Shown here: positions 1 to 7,414 of the stretch, one piece after another
How the letters are laid out: each line of letters starts with the position of its first letter
Position numbering within the stretch: position 1 is the first letter of the stretch
NCBI GenBank assembly: GCA_041648665.1
Contig: JBAZOP010000087.1
Span: 1 to 12,043, forward strand
From: a bacterium
Lineage (GTDB): Bacteria; UBA10199; 2-02-FULL-44-16; JAAZCA01
Direction of reading: 5' to 3'
Length of the DNA stretch: 12,043 bases
The notes under the pieces: generated by a model
Databases searched by the model: none
Seen by the model: only the letters and a program-made list of their open reading frames with translations
What the model was told of the DNA's origin: nothing
Made by a program: the position numbers and the translations under genes

Positions 1-237
1 GTCTGCAGAACGCACATGGCAAACAATCCCCGGTTCATTTGTGATAAACGCATCTGCCTCGACAACCCCTTCCCCTCTCACATCCTCCAGGCGCACCACG
101 CGCTTCCCGTGCATCTGATCAGTCTCAAAGACGCGCATCTCGGGACCCACCATGTCGTCTATCTCGCACGGCCCTACGCCAAAGCCATGGATGAGGCGAG
201 GAACCGAGACAAAAACTTTTGATTCGATCATGAGCAT
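1..237 (-). CDS. pgeF: PgeF/YfiH-type laccase-domain protein, partial (N-terminal part; continues past left edge)
   Basis: Reading leftwards from ATG at 237, 79 codons stay open to the window edge. The translation has the early HGFG motif (family: HGFSxR), then DQMHGKRVV, matching the conserved QxHGxxV whose histidine is a metal/catalytic ligand. EADAFITNEPGIVCHVRSAD then matches the ADALVTxxPGxxLxVxTADC region, cut just before the expected cysteine. Members of this copper-oxidase/YfiH family are described as removing mis-incorporated amino acids from peptidoglycan precursors (PgeF) and as purine nucleoside phosphorylase/deaminases; which activity applies here cannot be told. It follows rluD, a common pairing. 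ATG at 237 has GAGG 5 nt upstream; an alternative ATG at 231 forms an ATGA overlap with the rluD stop. Both starts lie inside or at the end of rluD, so translational coupling is likely. The identification is firm for a fragment. Confidence 0.85.
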   Translation of the reverse strand, partial: MLMIESKVFVSVPRLIHGFGVGPCEIDDMVGPEMRVFETDQMHGKRVVRLEDVRGEGVVEADAFITNEPGIVCHVRSAD

Positions 238-1196
238 ATTTTCCTCAAATCATTCAAGAGCCCTTCAATGTCATCCGGCAGCGGGGCGATGAACTGCATG
301 CGCTCGCCTGTGCGCGGATGATCGATCGATAGTTTCCAGGAATGCAGCGCAGGCCGATCGAGCTTTGCGACGACCATGCGCATACTGGGATCCGATATCC
401 TCTTGAGCTTGTGCTCCCCTCCATAGAGGGGATCGCCCGCGAGCGCATGGCCGGCCTCTGCAAAGTGCGCGCGTATCTGGTGCGTCCGTCCGGTCTTGAG
501 CGTGATCTCCACCCAGGTGAGCTGCGTGCCGAAGCGCTCCATGGCGCGCCATTCGGTCAGCGCCTCCCTGCCCTTTCGCGTGTTCGATGAGATGCGCTTG
601 CGCTCGATGCGGTGACGACCGAGGGCGGAATCGAAGGAACCCTTGTCCCCATCCATCGAGCCGAGCACGAGCGCGCAGTAGATCTTCTCCACGGTCCTCG
701 CCTGAAACTGCTTCTGTAACGCCACGTGCGCAGCGTCATTCTTGGCCGCGATGATGGTACCGCTGGTGCCCACGTCGAGGCGATGCACGATGCCGGCCTT
801 GAGCTCGCCGCCGACCCCTGAGAGGTCCTTGCAGTGCGCAAGCAGCGCGTTCACGAGCGTGCCGTCAGGATGGCCCGCGGCCGGATGCACGACAAGCCCC
901 GCGGGTTTGTTGACCACTATGATGTCGGAATCCTCAAAAAGGATGTCGAGCGGGATATGCTGCGGGACAGCGGAAGGTTGAACAGGCGGCAAGACATTCA
1001 CGACAATGCCCTCGCCCTGCTTCACCTCATGCGAAGACTTGGCAGCCTTGCCGTCTACCGTGACCTGGCCCTCTTCGATCAGGCGCTTGGCTTGGGAACG
1101 AGTTATGTCGGAAAGATGCGAGGAGATGAAGACATCCAGGCGCTCGCCGCTGTCCTTTGCATCCACAGCGATCCTGTGAACCTTGGTCTCATTCAT
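228..1196 (-). CDS. rluD: RluA/RluD-family 23S rRNA pseudouridine synthase
   Basis: 322 aa, the usual RluD length. Residues about 18-66 form an S4 RNA-binding domain (ERLDVFISS, then SQAKRLIEEGQVTVDGK). The catalytic domain follows: VVNKPAGLVVHPAAGHPDGT at about 94-113, and the signature GIVHRLDVGTSG with catalytic Asp141. GRTHQIRAHFAEAGHALAGD near the C terminus is the conserved substrate-binding block. E. coli RluD makes pseudouridines in helix 69 of 23S rRNA; the S4 domain and the HPAAGHPDGT block favour RluD over RluA or TruC, but subfamily is inferred from sequence alone. The start is ATG 1196, whose ATGA overlaps the pyrD stop; a longer frame to 1256 lies entirely inside pyrD and adds no family sequence. 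No strong Shine-Dalgarno is visible, so coupling to pyrD termination is likely. The 3' end overlaps pgeF. Confidence 0.93.
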   Translation of the reverse strand: MNETKVHRIAVDAKDSGERLDVFISSHLSDITRSQAKRLIEEGQVTVDGKAAKSSHEVKQGEGIVVNVLPPVQPSAVPQHIPLDILFEDSDIIVVNKPAGLVVHPAAGHPDGTLVNALLAHCKDLSGVGGELKAGIVHRLDVGTSGTIIAAKNDAAHVALQKQFQARTVEKIYCALVLGSMDGDKGSFDSALGRHRIERKRISSNTRKGREALTEWRAMERFGTQLTWVEITLKTGRTHQIRAHFAEAGHALAGDPLYGGEHKLKRISDPSMRMVVAKLDRPALHSWKLSIDHPRTGERMQFIAPLPDDIEGLLNDLRKICS

Positions 1197-2107
1197 AGGA
1201 CTTGAAGCGCGCCTGTGAGGTCCGAGATTTTCTTGATTCCCTGCTCGCGACACCACTTCTCGATCCCGTCGATGATCTCGATTGCGGACATGGGGCGCAC
1301 GAAGTTCGCGGTCCCGAGCTGGGTCGCAGTCGCACCCGCGAGCATGAACTCGATCGCGTCCTCGGCTGTCATTATACCGCCCATGCCGATGATCGGGATC
1401 TTCACAGCGCGCGCCGCCTCGTACACCATGCGCAGCGCGATCGGTTTGATCGCGGGGCCGGAGAGTCCGCCCGTGACGTTCGCAAGCACGGGCCTGCGGG
1501 CTTTCGCGTCGATCGCCATCGCGGGGATTGTGTTGATGAGGGAGATCGCGTCAGCGCCCGCTGTTTCCACGGCCTTGGCCATCTCCGGAATCGACGACGC
1601 CTGGGGAGAGAGTTTGACGATGAGGGTGCGGGGAAAGGATTTGCGCACAGCCTTCGTGACATCGGCGGCCGCTTTTGGATCAGTGCCGAAGGCGATGCCG
1701 CCGCACTTGACGTTCGGGCAGGAGATGTTGAGCTCGATCGCAGCCACGCCCTCGTGAGGCGCAAGCCCCTCCGCGACCTTCGCGTATTCCTCGATCGTGG
1801 AGCCCAATATGTTGGCGATCACTACGGCCTTCTGTTTGGCAAGGAACGGGAGCTTCTCTGAGACGAAAACGTCGAGCCCCACGTTCGCGAGCCCGATCGC
1901 GTTTATCATTCCGGAGGCGGTCTCGATCACGCGCGGCATCTCGTTGCCCGCGCGCGGCTTGAGCGAAACACCCTTGGTCACGACGGCGCCGAGCCTCGCG
2001 AGTTCGTAGAAGGACTCGGAAAACTCTTCGCCGTAGCCGAACGTGCCCGAGGCCACGATGACCGGGTTCTTGAGCGCAAGCCTGCCTATTTTTACATTCA
2101 GCTCCAT
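1193..2107 (-). CDS. pyrD: Dihydroorotate dehydrogenase B, catalytic FMN subunit (class 1B)
   Basis: 304 aa, typical for class 1B PyrD. It oxidises dihydroorotate to orotate, the fourth step of pyrimidine synthesis, in the cytosol and passes electrons to PyrK. The N terminus ELNVKIGRLALKNPVIVASG is characteristic. The active-site loop IELNISCPNVKCGG has the class 1 catalytic cysteine at Cys130, where class 2 membrane enzymes have serine. FMN-phosphate motifs are TGGLSGPAIKPIALRMV (about 212-228), PIIGMGGI (about 238-245) and ATQLGTANF (about 261-269). The ATG at 2107 is preceded by GAGGG 8 nt upstream and starts within the last codons of pyrK (10-nt overlap); the frame stays open to 2506 but the extra 133 residues are antisense-like Arg-rich sequence inside pyrK. 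The adjacent pyrK confirms an NAD-dependent 1B heterotetramer. Confidence 0.96.
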   Translation of the reverse strand: MELNVKIGRLALKNPVIVASGTFGYGEEFSESFYELARLGAVVTKGVSLKPRAGNEMPRVIETASGMINAIGLANVGLDVFVSEKLPFLAKQKAVVIANILGSTIEEYAKVAEGLAPHEGVAAIELNISCPNVKCGGIAFGTDPKAAADVTKAVRKSFPRTLIVKLSPQASSIPEMAKAVETAGADAISLINTIPAMAIDAKARRPVLANVTGGLSGPAIKPIALRMVYEAARAVKIPIIGMGGIMTAEDAIEFMLAGATATQLGTANFVRPMSAIEIIDGIEKWCREQGIKKISDLTGALQVL

Positions 2108-2859
2108 TTCAAATCCCTCGCATCGAAGACCGGGCCCTCGCGACACACGCGCACGAAGTTCCCTTTCGCATCCCTGCACACGCAGCCCATGCACACGCCC
2201 ACGCCGCAAGCCATGTAGCTCTCCATCGAAAGTTGCACGGGCGCGCCTGCGACCATGCCGAGTTTCGCCACCGCGGCGAGCAGGCCGTGCGGGCCGCACG
2301 AGAAGAGCGCCGGGTCTTTCACGCCGCTGATTCCCTTTTTCAGGAGGTCGGTGATTACGCCTTTTTCGCCGCTCGACCCGTCCTCCGTGGCGACGACGAC
2401 GTTCGCGTTTATCCTTCTCAGCTCGTCCATGTAGAGCAGGTGCGCCTTCGTCTTCGCGCCGTAATATAAGACGGCATCGACCCCTCTCTTCTTGAGCGAC
2501 TCGCACATTCCAAAGAGCGGTCCGATCCCGTAGCCGCCGGCCACCAGCACAGCCGTCTTTCCTTTGTCAGGCAGGCGAAAGCCCTTGCCGCAGGGGCCGG
2601 TCGCGCGGATCGGCGTGCCGGCAGGCGCCCTCGATAGGGCCGCCGTCCCCTTGCCGACTATCTTGACGCAGATCTCCGCGAGCCCATCTTCAAGGCGCAC
2701 GATGCCGAAGGGCCTGCGGAGAAAGACGTCATGGCCCGGGATCTCAACCATAACGAATTGGCCGGGGTCGAAGGATTTCCAATCCACCGCAAAGCGAAGT
2801 CTGAAGGCGTCCTCGGCCATCGGCTCGCGCGATGCTATGGTTGTAATATTTTCCTGCAT
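2098..2859 (-). CDS. pyrK: Dihydroorotate dehydrogenase B, electron-transfer subunit (FAD/2Fe-2S)
   Basis: 253 aa from ATG 2859. PyrK carries electrons from PyrD's FMN through a [2Fe-2S] cluster and FAD to NAD+. The FAD-binding beta barrel contains LRRPFGI at about 47-53 (the RxFS/G motif) and KIVGKGTAALS. The NAD(H) domain begins with VAGGYGIGP at about 106-114. The C terminus carries the cluster ligands Cys218, Cys223, Cys226 and Cys239 in CGVGVCMGC followed by VCREGPVFDARDL, matching the PyrK spacing C-x4-C-x2-C-x12-C. The start is either ATG 2859, sharing one base with the rimI stop (TGATG), or GTG one codon upstream at 2862, which is better spaced (8 nt) from GAGG. Either way it is coupled to rimI, an unusual partner. 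The 3' end overlaps pyrD. Confidence 0.95.
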   Translation of the reverse strand: MQENITTIASREPMAEDAFRLRFAVDWKSFDPGQFVMVEIPGHDVFLRRPFGIVRLEDGLAEICVKIVGKGTAALSRAPAGTPIRATGPCGKGFRLPDKGKTAVLVAGGYGIGPLFGMCESLKKRGVDAVLYYGAKTKAHLLYMDELRRINANVVVATEDGSSGEKGVITDLLKKGISGVKDPALFSCGPHGLLAAVAKLGMVAGAPVQLSMESYMACGVGVCMGCVCRDAKGNFVRVCREGPVFDARDLKWS

Positions 2860-3308
2860 CACAGTTCCAACCTCATCACCAGCGCGTCCTCGTCGTTGTC
2901 GCGATAGTACCTCTTGCGGAGGCCCACCGGTTTGAATCCCAGTTTGTCGTAAAGAGCGCGCGCCGGCGCGTTCGAGGGTCTGACTTGAAGGTATATGTTG
3001 CGTGCGCCCTTCTCGCGCGCCTTGCCCATCATGTGATCCAGGAGCATGCGCCCGACGCCGCGGCGGCGATGCTCCGGCTTCACGGCGAAGGTGTGGAGCT
3101 CTGCCTCGTCTCCCACACTCTGGACGAGATAGTAGCCGAGCATCTCGCTGCCTGCCTTGGCGATCCAGATCTCGATCGAGTCGAGCGGCCAGAGTTCCTC
3201 GTATGAAGAACGCGACCAGGGGAGAGAGAACGAGCGGTTCTCGATCTCCATCAGTTCGTCCATGTCGCCGGGCTCGAACCGAAGGATGTCGATCCTCTCC
3301 TCCCTCAC
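2859..3308 (-). CDS. rimI: Ribosomal protein S18-alanine N-acetyltransferase (RimI-like GNAT)
   Basis: 149 aa from GTG 3308, the usual RimI length. GNAT fold: IENRSFSLPWS at about 22-32 matches the RimI IExxSFxxPWS motif. The acetyl-CoA pyrophosphate loop is VKPEHRRRGVGRMLL at about 76-90. YLQVRPSNAPARALYDKLGF and RKRYYRDNDEDALVM are the RimI-specific C-terminal blocks. RimI acetylates the N-terminal alanine of ribosomal protein S18. Tyr120 aligns with the catalytic acid Tyr115 of Salmonella RimI, but the residue aligned with general base Glu103 is Gln108 (codon CAA). GTG 3308 has GGGG 8 nt upstream; the alternative GTG at 3329 would overlap the eno stop as GTGA and add seven residues. The frame is open to 3557, inside eno, which I reject. 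A related GNAT with another target is possible. Confidence 0.88.
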   Translation of the reverse strand: MREERIDILRFEPGDMDELMEIENRSFSLPWSRSSYEELWPLDSIEIWIAKAGSEMLGYYLVQSVGDEAELHTFAVKPEHRRRGVGRMLLDHMMGKAREKGARNIYLQVRPSNAPARALYDKLGFKPVGLRKRYYRDNDEDALVMRLEL

Positions 3309-3325
3309 GCGAACCGCCCCGGCCG

Positions 3326-4618
3326 TCACCGCGCGAAGACCTTTCTGCCGCCGAACGAGGCGCGGCTGCCCAGGTGCTCCTCGATGCGGAGCAGCTGATT
3401 GTACTTTGCTATGCGGTCCGAGCGCGAAACACTGCCCGTCTTGATCTGGCCAGCGTTCACGCCCACCGCCAGGTCCGCGATCGTGGAATCGCAGGTCTCG
3501 CCCGAGCGATGCGATATGACGGTGGTGAATTTCGCCGTGTGCGCGTCGCGTATGCACTGCAGCGTCTCGGAAAGCGTGCCGATCTGGTTGAGTTTGATGA
3601 GGATGGAGTTTGCCGCCTTCTCCTCGATGCCGCGTTTGAGCCTCGTGGGATTCGTGACGAAGATGTCGTCGCCCACGATCTGGATCTTATCGCCCAACCT
3701 CTGGTTCATGAGCTTCCAGCCGGCCCAATCGTCCTCGGCCAGCCCGTCCTCGATGGAGATGATCGGATATTTCGCGATCAACCCCTCGTACCAGCTGATG
3801 AGTTCCTCGGCGCTCTTCTTGGGATTGGCCTCCGCATCGAGCGTATAGACGCCGTTCTCGTAGAAGGATGAGGCCGCCGAATCGATCGCAAGCGCGACCT
3901 GCTCGCCCGGCCTGTAGCCCGCGTTGTCTATCGCCTTCATGATCACGTCGAGCGCCTCCTGGTTGGACTTGAGGTTGGGAGCGAACCCGCCCTCGTCGCC
4001 GACCGAGGTGGCCAGCCCCATATCCTTGAGCACCTTTTTGAGGTTGTGGAAGATTTCGGCGCCCATGCGCAGGCATTCGCGGAAGTTAGGCGCGCCGAGA
4101 GGCACGATCATCCATTCCTGGATATCCACGTTGTTGTCCGCGTGCTGGCCGCCGTTGAGTATGTTCATCATGGGGACCGGCAAGAGCGTCGAGTTGCGCG
4201 CGCCGTAGAGCGAGCCGATGTAATCGGAGAACGGCTTGGCCTGGTGGATAGCGGCCGCCCTCGCGGCTGCCAGCGACGCGCCCAGTATCGCGTTCGCGCC
4301 GAGCTTGCCCTTGTTGGGCGTGCCGTCCAGCTCGATGAGCGTGGAGTCTATGACGTGCTGCCCCGTGACCGGCATCCCTTTGAGCGCCTTGCGGATCTTC
4401 GTGTTGACGTTCTCCACGGCGTTCAGCACGCCCTTGCCGAGGTAGCGTTTTTTGTCTCCGTCGCGCAGCTCCACCGCCTCGTGCACGCCCGTGGAGGCGC
4501 CGGACGGAACCGCAGCGCGGCCGAGTATTCCGCCCTCCGCGAGGACATCGACTTCAACCGTCGGGTTGCCGCGGGAATCCAGTATTTCACGACCTTGCAC
4601 TTCGAGAATCGTAGCCAC
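3326..4618 (-). CDS. eno: Enolase (phosphopyruvate hydratase)
   Basis: 430 aa, the normal bacterial length. Enolase converts 2-phosphoglycerate to phosphoenolpyruvate in glycolysis and is a degradosome component in many proteobacteria. N terminus: ILEVQGREILDSRGNPTVEV, then the SGASTGVHEAVELRDGD loop that closes over substrate. Catalytic and Mg2+ regions are visible: SVGDEGGFAPNL, SIEDGLAEDDW, VGDDIFVTNPTRL, the enolase signature ILIKLNQIGTLSET and SHRSGET. The C-terminal IAKYNQLLRIEEHLGSRASF is standard. The start is GTG at 4618, fixed by a consensus AAGGAGG five bases upstream; no ATG fits. A 68-nt spacer from miaA is the only real gap in the minus-strand run and contains a TTGACA, so eno may have its own promoter. 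The stop overlaps or closely precedes rimI. No residues look abnormal. Confidence 0.98.
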   Translation of the reverse strand: MATILEVQGREILDSRGNPTVEVDVLAEGGILGRAAVPSGASTGVHEAVELRDGDKKRYLGKGVLNAVENVNTKIRKALKGMPVTGQHVIDSTLIELDGTPNKGKLGANAILGASLAAARAAAIHQAKPFSDYIGSLYGARNSTLLPVPMMNILNGGQHADNNVDIQEWMIVPLGAPNFRECLRMGAEIFHNLKKVLKDMGLATSVGDEGGFAPNLKSNQEALDVIMKAIDNAGYRPGEQVALAIDSAASSFYENGVYTLDAEANPKKSAEELISWYEGLIAKYPIISIEDGLAEDDWAGWKLMNQRLGDKIQIVGDDIFVTNPTRLKRGIEEKAANSILIKLNQIGTLSETLQCIRDAHTAKFTTVISHRSGETCDSTIADLAVGVNAGQIKTGSVSRSDRIAKYNQLLRIEEHLGSRASFGGRKVFAR

Positions 4619-4623
4619 CTAAA

Positions 4624-4630
4624 CCTCCTT
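4624..4630 (-). promoter_or_regulatory. Consensus ribosome-binding site of eno
   Basis: The minus strand reads AAGGAGG followed by five bases (TTTAG) and the GTG at 4618. It is the strongest Shine-Dalgarno in the window and decides the GTG start, fitting the high expression usual for enolase. Confidence 0.85.
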
Positions 4631-4661
4631 ATTATTGTGAATTTACGATGAGTTGCGGGCT

Positions 4662-4690
4662 TTGGTACATCGAAAAGAATATGATGTCAA
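4662..4690 (-). promoter_or_regulatory. Possible sigma-70 promoter for eno
   Basis: On the minus strand a perfect TTGACA (4690-4685) overlaps the miaA stop codon. After a 17-nt spacer comes TACCAA (4667-4662), only a 3/6 match to TATAAT. The -35 and spacing are good and the -10 is poor. It lies in the only long gap of the operon, upstream of a gene that usually needs high expression. This is an inference from sequence only. Confidence 0.3.
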
Positions 4691-5595
4691 ACGATGAAAT
4701 CCTTCACGGCCTGCACGATCCCCGCAATATCGGCGGCCTCAAACCACCTGATCTCCTGATCCGCCCTGAACCATGTCAGCTGGCGTTTGGCAAAGCGGCG
4801 TGTGCTCTGCTTCATGAGTTCGACCGCATGCGCAAGATCGATCTTGCCGCCGGCATGGGAGAGGATCTCCTTGTAGCCGACTGCCGAGAACGGCGGTGAG
4901 CCGGGGCCGTATTTCTCGAGGAGAAGCCTCACCTCGGCCACTAGCCCCCGGGCGATCATGTCGTCGACGCGGGCATTGATCCGCCGATACAGCTCATCAC
5001 GAGTAAGATCGAGGCCGATTTTGAGGGCCTCGTACCTACGCTCGGCAAAACCGTGCGCTGATCTCAATGCGCTCGGCGCCTCTCCGGTGAGTGCATGAAT
5101 CTCAAGCGCGCGGACTATGCGGGTGCGATCATTCGGCGATACCCGCGATGCGGATGCAGGATCTATCTCCGAAAGCCTCGCGTGGAGCGCCGGCAATCCG
5201 ACGGAGGCGATCTCCGCCTCGAGTTCTGCGCGCACATCCTCGTCGCGCGGAGGGGCCTCGCAGATCCCGTGCATGAGCATGCGAAGATACATGCCTGTGC
5301 CGCCGACGACGAATGGAGTTCCGTTGCGCGAGATGATTTCGGAAATCGCCCGATCCGCTAGCGAGACGAACTGCGCTGCGTCGAAGCGCTCAGAGGGGTC
5401 CGCTACGTCTATGAGATGGTGAGGGATCGCCGCGCGCTCTTCCCGCGTCGGCTTCGCGGTGCCCACGTCGAATCCGCGCCAGACCTGCTGCGAGTCCGCG
5501 GATATGATCTCCCCGCGGAAACGTTTCGCGATCTCAACTCCGACGCGGGTCTTTCCGGAAGCCGTGGGACCACAGATTATTATGATTTTTTTCAA
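4687..5595 (-). CDS. miaA: tRNA dimethylallyltransferase (i6A37 synthesis)
   Basis: 302 aa, normal for MiaA. It transfers the dimethylallyl group of DMAPP to N6 of A37 in tRNAs that read UNN codons. The P-loop-like GPTASGKT is at 9-16. ISADSQQVWRGFDVGTAKPT follows at 31-50, with Asp34 in the position of the conserved catalytic aspartate. HHLIDVADPSERFDAAQF and VVGGTGMYLRMLMHGI carry the DMAPP and tRNA contacts. SPNDRTRIVRALEIHALTG and FAKRQLTWFR complete the family. The start is TTG at 5595, with AGAGG seven bases upstream, one base after the mutL stop; no ATG or GTG fits better. The mutL-miaA pair is a widespread arrangement (E. coli has mutL-miaA-hfq), but here eno follows instead of hfq. 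Confidence 0.96.
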   Translation of the reverse strand: MKKIIIICGPTASGKTRVGVEIAKRFRGEIISADSQQVWRGFDVGTAKPTREERAAIPHHLIDVADPSERFDAAQFVSLADRAISEIISRNGTPFVVGGTGMYLRMLMHGICEAPPRDEDVRAELEAEIASVGLPALHARLSEIDPASASRVSPNDRTRIVRALEIHALTGEAPSALRSAHGFAERRYEALKIGLDLTRDELYRRINARVDDMIARGLVAEVRLLLEKYGPGSPPFSAVGYKEILSHAGGKIDLAHAVELMKQSTRRFAKRQLTWFRADQEIRWFEAADIAGIVQAVKDFIV

Positions 5596-5596
5596 T

Positions 5597-7336
5597 TCAC
5601 GTCCTCTTGAACCACTTCTCTATCTGATCTCTCTCGATGCGCACCAGGGCCGGCCTTCCGTGCGGACAGCTGGTCACGGCCTCGCGCTCCACGTCGCGAA
5701 CGAGAGACGCGATCTCCTGCGGAGCAAGCGCATCGCCCGCGCGAACCTGCATGTGGCATGCCGCCAACGCAAACACGCGCTTCCGCGCATCGTCCAGCGA
5801 AATCGTGGAGTCCATCTCGGCGAACTCGAAAGCCAGCTTCTGCATCAAAAGCGATACCGAAGAGCCCCCCAGGATCTCGGGCACAGCCTTGACCACGATC
5901 GTTCCGCCGCCGAACGGCTCGATTTCAAAACCCGCTTCGGCGAGCAGCTGCGCACGCTCCGAGATAGCGGCAGCATCCGCCCTGGCCAGCTCCACATGCT
6001 CGGGCACCAAAAGCCTCTGCTGCGCAACCCTTCCGGAGGCGTATTGCGCGATGAGAGCGTCGAACCCCAGCCTCTCGTGGGCGGCGTGTTGATCTATGAT
6101 CACCAGTTCGCCTGCCTCGCCCTCGCAGGCGATATAAGCCCTGCCGAACTGGCCGAGTGGCCTCATGCGAGGCTCCTGCGCAGGAAACGAAGTCTGAGAA
6201 GTCTCCGTAAAGCAAGGGGCGCGAATCAACCTGTCGCGTTCAAAGCGCATGACGGCGGCCAGGGCGCGAGCCTCGGTCGATGGGCCGGGAGCGCCCGCAT
6301 CCGTCGAAGCCGCCGGCAGAGAGACGGCCGGCGCCTTCGAGCTGATCCTCTTTTTCACGGCCGACATCAGGAACGAGTGCACCTCGCTCGGAGCGGCGAA
6401 TTTCACCTCGCGTTTTGCGGGATGCACGTTGACGTCCACGCGAGCCGGATCGATCTCGATCCATAGGACCGCGGAGGGCGAAGCGCCGCGGTCGAGCCTT
6501 CCCTCAAACGCCTGGGAGAGCGCGTGCATGAGCACGCGGTCCTTCACCGGCCTCCTGTTGACGAAAAAGTGCACGTCGCGGCCGGAGGCACGGCCTCTCT
6601 CAGAGACAAATCCCGCGATCGAAAGCCCGGGCGCGCTCTCGCAGATATACGCGAGCCCTTCGCTCGACGCACTCCCCAGGACCGCCGCCACGCGCTCGCG
6701 GCCGGCCTCTTCGTCCGCATCGCCCGCCGCGGCGGCGAGCGTCTCCCTGCGGCCGTCCGCCTTGACGTCGAATCTCACGCGCGGAAACGCGAGCGCGGCA
6801 GCGAACACTGCGTCGACCGCATGGCCGGCCTCCACCCTCTCTGAGCGGATGAATTTGCGCCTCGCCGGAACATTGTAGAAGAGATCGCCGACAATGACGC
6901 TGGTGCCCGGCGCACAGCCCGCCGGCACAGGGCCGAAGGTGACGCCCGCAGACACCTCGACCCTCGCCCCCTCGATCACCCGGGGATCGTTCACCCTCGA
7001 TTCGATGGAGAGCCTCGAGACCGCGCCTATGGAGGCGATCGCCTCGCCCCTGAACCCCATCGTGGATATCCGCCAGAGGTCGTCGGCGCTGGTTATCTTG
7101 CTGGTCGCATGGCGCCTGAGGGAATTGACCAGGTCCTCCGCATCCATGCCGCAACCGTCGTCCGAGACGCGGATGCGCCGCAAACCGCCGCCTTCGATAT
7201 CTACGGAGATCGCGGCGGCTCCGGCGTCGATCGCGTTCTCCACCAGCTCCTTGACAACGGATGCAGGCCTCTCGACCACCTCTCCGGCGGCGATCTTCTC
7301 CACCACGTCCGCCGGCAGCGCGCGTATCAGTCCCAC
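5597..7336 (-). CDS. mutL: DNA mismatch repair protein MutL, endonuclease type
   Basis: 579 aa from GTG 7336. The N-terminal GHKL ATPase has Glu30 and Asn34 in VVKELVENAIDAGA, DDGCGM at 59-64, RHATSKI and GFRGEA at about 94-99. A Pro/Ala-rich linker lies around residues 325-395. The C-terminal domain carries the latent nicking endonuclease motifs: DQHAAHERLGFD from Asp415, ACHMQVRAGDAL, and CPHGRP at 557-562. The last acidic residue of DQHA(x)2E(x)4E is Asp426, not Glu. QRLLVP at 440-445 resembles the beta-clamp-binding QEMIVP of Bacillus subtilis MutL. E. coli MutL lacks these motifs and relies on MutH, so repair here is probably nick-directed and methyl-independent. The GTG is fixed by AGGAGG six bases upstream; the open frame to 7393 adds only non-family residues. 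It is the first gene of the minus-strand run. Confidence 0.95.
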   Translation of the reverse strand: MGLIRALPADVVEKIAAGEVVERPASVVKELVENAIDAGAAAISVDIEGGGLRRIRVSDDGCGMDAEDLVNSLRRHATSKITSADDLWRISTMGFRGEAIASIGAVSRLSIESRVNDPRVIEGARVEVSAGVTFGPVPAGCAPGTSVIVGDLFYNVPARRKFIRSERVEAGHAVDAVFAAALAFPRVRFDVKADGRRETLAAAAGDADEEAGRERVAAVLGSASSEGLAYICESAPGLSIAGFVSERGRASGRDVHFFVNRRPVKDRVLMHALSQAFEGRLDRGASPSAVLWIEIDPARVDVNVHPAKREVKFAAPSEVHSFLMSAVKKRISSKAPAVSLPAASTDAGAPGPSTEARALAAVMRFERDRLIRAPCFTETSQTSFPAQEPRMRPLGQFGRAYIACEGEAGELVIIDQHAAHERLGFDALIAQYASGRVAQQRLLVPEHVELARADAAAISERAQLLAEAGFEIEPFGGGTIVVKAVPEILGGSSVSLLMQKLAFEFAEMDSTISLDDARKRVFALAACHMQVRAGDALAPQEIASLVRDVEREAVTSCPHGRPALVRIERDQIEKWFKRT

Positions 7337-7342
7337 ACGACA

Positions 7343-7348
7343 CCTCCT
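7343..7348 (-). promoter_or_regulatory. Ribosome-binding site deciding the mutL GTG start
   Basis: AGGAGG on the minus strand stands six bases before GTG 7336, directly ahead of the residues GLIRALPADVVEKIAAGEVV that match the MutL N terminus. It rules out the longer frame starting at 7393. Confidence 0.8.
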
Positions 7349-7414
7349 GAGTGCGACCGGCCTATCACGGCGCGGGGCCCATTTCAACGCCATTTGCAGG
7401 CCGGCTTTTCACCC

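Noticed and set aside
16..222. 68-codon plus-strand frame at the left edge
   Set aside because: The opposite strand encodes a clear PgeF/YfiH N terminus over the same bases.
2108..2506. N-terminal extension of the pyrD frame; likewise rimI to 3557, mutL to 7393 and rluD to 1256
   Set aside because: The added residues lie in neighbouring genes or lack family similarity, and better-placed starts with overlap or Shine-Dalgarno exist at 2107, 3308, 7336 and 1196.
3002..3871. 289-codon plus-strand frame opposite rimI and eno; similar 335-codon frame at 5459-6466 opposite mutL and miaA
   Set aside because: Antisense shadows of well-identified genes; composition is Arg-rich and no family motif is present.
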